From NCBI GenBank assembly GCA_035318505.1, contig DATHEQ010000244.1, positions 1 to 7,429 of the forward strand: a DNA stretch of 7,429 nucleotides, read 5' to 3'. The position numbers and the translations under genes are program-made. Under the pieces are notes generated by a model. That model searched no databases, had not been told where the DNA came from, and saw nothing but the letters and a program-made list of their open reading frames with translations. The DNA comes from DASWDH01 sp035318505. GTDB lineage: Bacteria; Myxococcota_A; Polyangia; Polyangiales; Polyangiaceae. Below are positions 6,963 through 7,429 of the stretch, one piece after another; position 1 is the stretch's first letter, and every line of letters begins with the position of its first letter.

Positions 6963-7412
6963 TTGCTGCGACCGGCCGTTCGACGTAAGAATAAGAAGCG
7001 CGTCTTGGTTGGATACTCCGGAAAACCGCTGATTTTGAAGCTCGGTATCAAGCCCGGTTCGCGGCTCGGCGTGTTCGACGCGCCCCCCGGATTCGAGACA
7101 ACGCTGGGGACGCTGCCGGAAGGTGTCACCAAAACGACTACGTTGCGCGGATCGCACGACATCGTGTTGCTCTTTACGAACAGCAAGAAGTCGCTCGAAC
7201 GCCGCTTCGACGAGGTCGCGAAAGTGGTCGCGCCCGCCGGCAGCTTTTGGATTTCGTGGCCCAAGAAGACGTCGAGCGTGTCGTCCGGTCTCGATGAGAA
7301 CGTCGTGCGCGCTGTCGGCCTCAATCGCGGCTGGGTCGACATCAAGGTATGCGCCGTCGACGAGATTTGGTCCGCGCTGAAGTTCGTCACGCGCTTGAGC
7401 AACCGCGTCTAG
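6963..7412 (+). CDS. DUF3052 domain protein
   Basis: Small protein of 149 residues from TTG 6963, with no signal peptide or membrane span. The family pattern is clear: GYSGKPL then LGIKPGSR (17-34), DAPPGFE (39-45), LPEGV (51-55), a DIVLLFTNSKKSLERR strand-helix (66-81), SFWISWPKK (94-102), and DIKVCAVDEIWSALKFV (126-142). DUF3052 proteins are uncharacterised, so no role is claimed. The first 14 residues (LRPAVRRKNKKRV) are basic and outside the conserved domain; a TTG at 7005 would start at the usual GYSG position and give 135 residues. I keep 6963 because of its better ribosome site, with moderate doubt. It is divergent from the DUF1684 gene; only 17 bp follow it in the window, with nothing recognisable. 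Confidence 0.85.
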   Translation: MLRPAVRRKNKKRVLVGYSGKPLILKLGIKPGSRLGVFDAPPGFETTLGTLPEGVTKTTTLRGSHDIVLLFTNSKKSLERRFDEVAKVVAPAGSFWISWPKKTSSVSSGLDENVVRAVGLNRGWVDIKVCAVDEIWSALKFVTRLSNRV

Positions 7413-7429
7413 CGCTCCCCCCGGTCATC

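Overview
The window is GC-rich, with strong G/C preference at third codon positions, TTG and GTG starts, and compact gene packing. Together with an Asp/Gly-rich secreted lipoprotein carrying a ricin-type lectin domain, and DUF1684 and DUF3052 proteins, this points to a large-genome environmental bacterium. Myxococcota (the Polyangiales/Sorangium side) is my best guess; this rests on composition and gene style, not on a marker gene.

Layout: (1) nt 3-983 (+), the C-terminal three quarters of a nucleotide-sugar dehydrogenase (UDP-GlcNAc/UDP-glucose 6-dehydrogenase superfamily), cut by the left edge. (2) nt 985-2649 (-), a siroheme/[4Fe-4S] sulfite/nitrite reductase, tail-to-tail with the dehydrogenase with one base between their stop codons. 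(3) nt 2650-2795, a divergent regulatory interval with a good sigma70-type promoter, a GC-rich leader hairpin and a GGAGG ribosome-binding site, all for the reductase. (4) nt 2796-4717 (+), a two-gene operon with a 4-bp ATGA overlap: a small alpha/beta hydrolase, then a cystathionine gamma-synthase that resembles the plant enzyme. (5) nt 4733-5740 (-), a secreted, probably lipid-anchored protein with a long acidic linker and a three-repeat ricin-B (beta-trefoil) lectin domain. (6) nt 5741-6050, about 310 bp with no convincing gene but several hairpins. (7) nt 6051-6896 (-), a DUF1684 protein, divergent from (8) nt 6963-7412 (+), a DUF3052 protein.

The only clear functional theme is sulfur. 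The reductase (sulfite to sulfide) and the cystathionine gamma-synthase (cysteine plus activated homoserine to cystathionine) lie on either side of one intergenic region and would act in successive parts of cysteine and methionine biosynthesis. The dehydrogenase belongs to surface polysaccharide precursor supply, and its partners must lie to the left. The rest looks like unrelated single genes. I see no phage, transposon, CRISPR array, tRNA or rRNA, and no clear sign of a new multi-gene system. The most interesting leads are the hydrolase-CGS coupling, the structured leader of the reductase gene, the hairpin-rich gap at 5741-6050, and the lectin lipoprotein.
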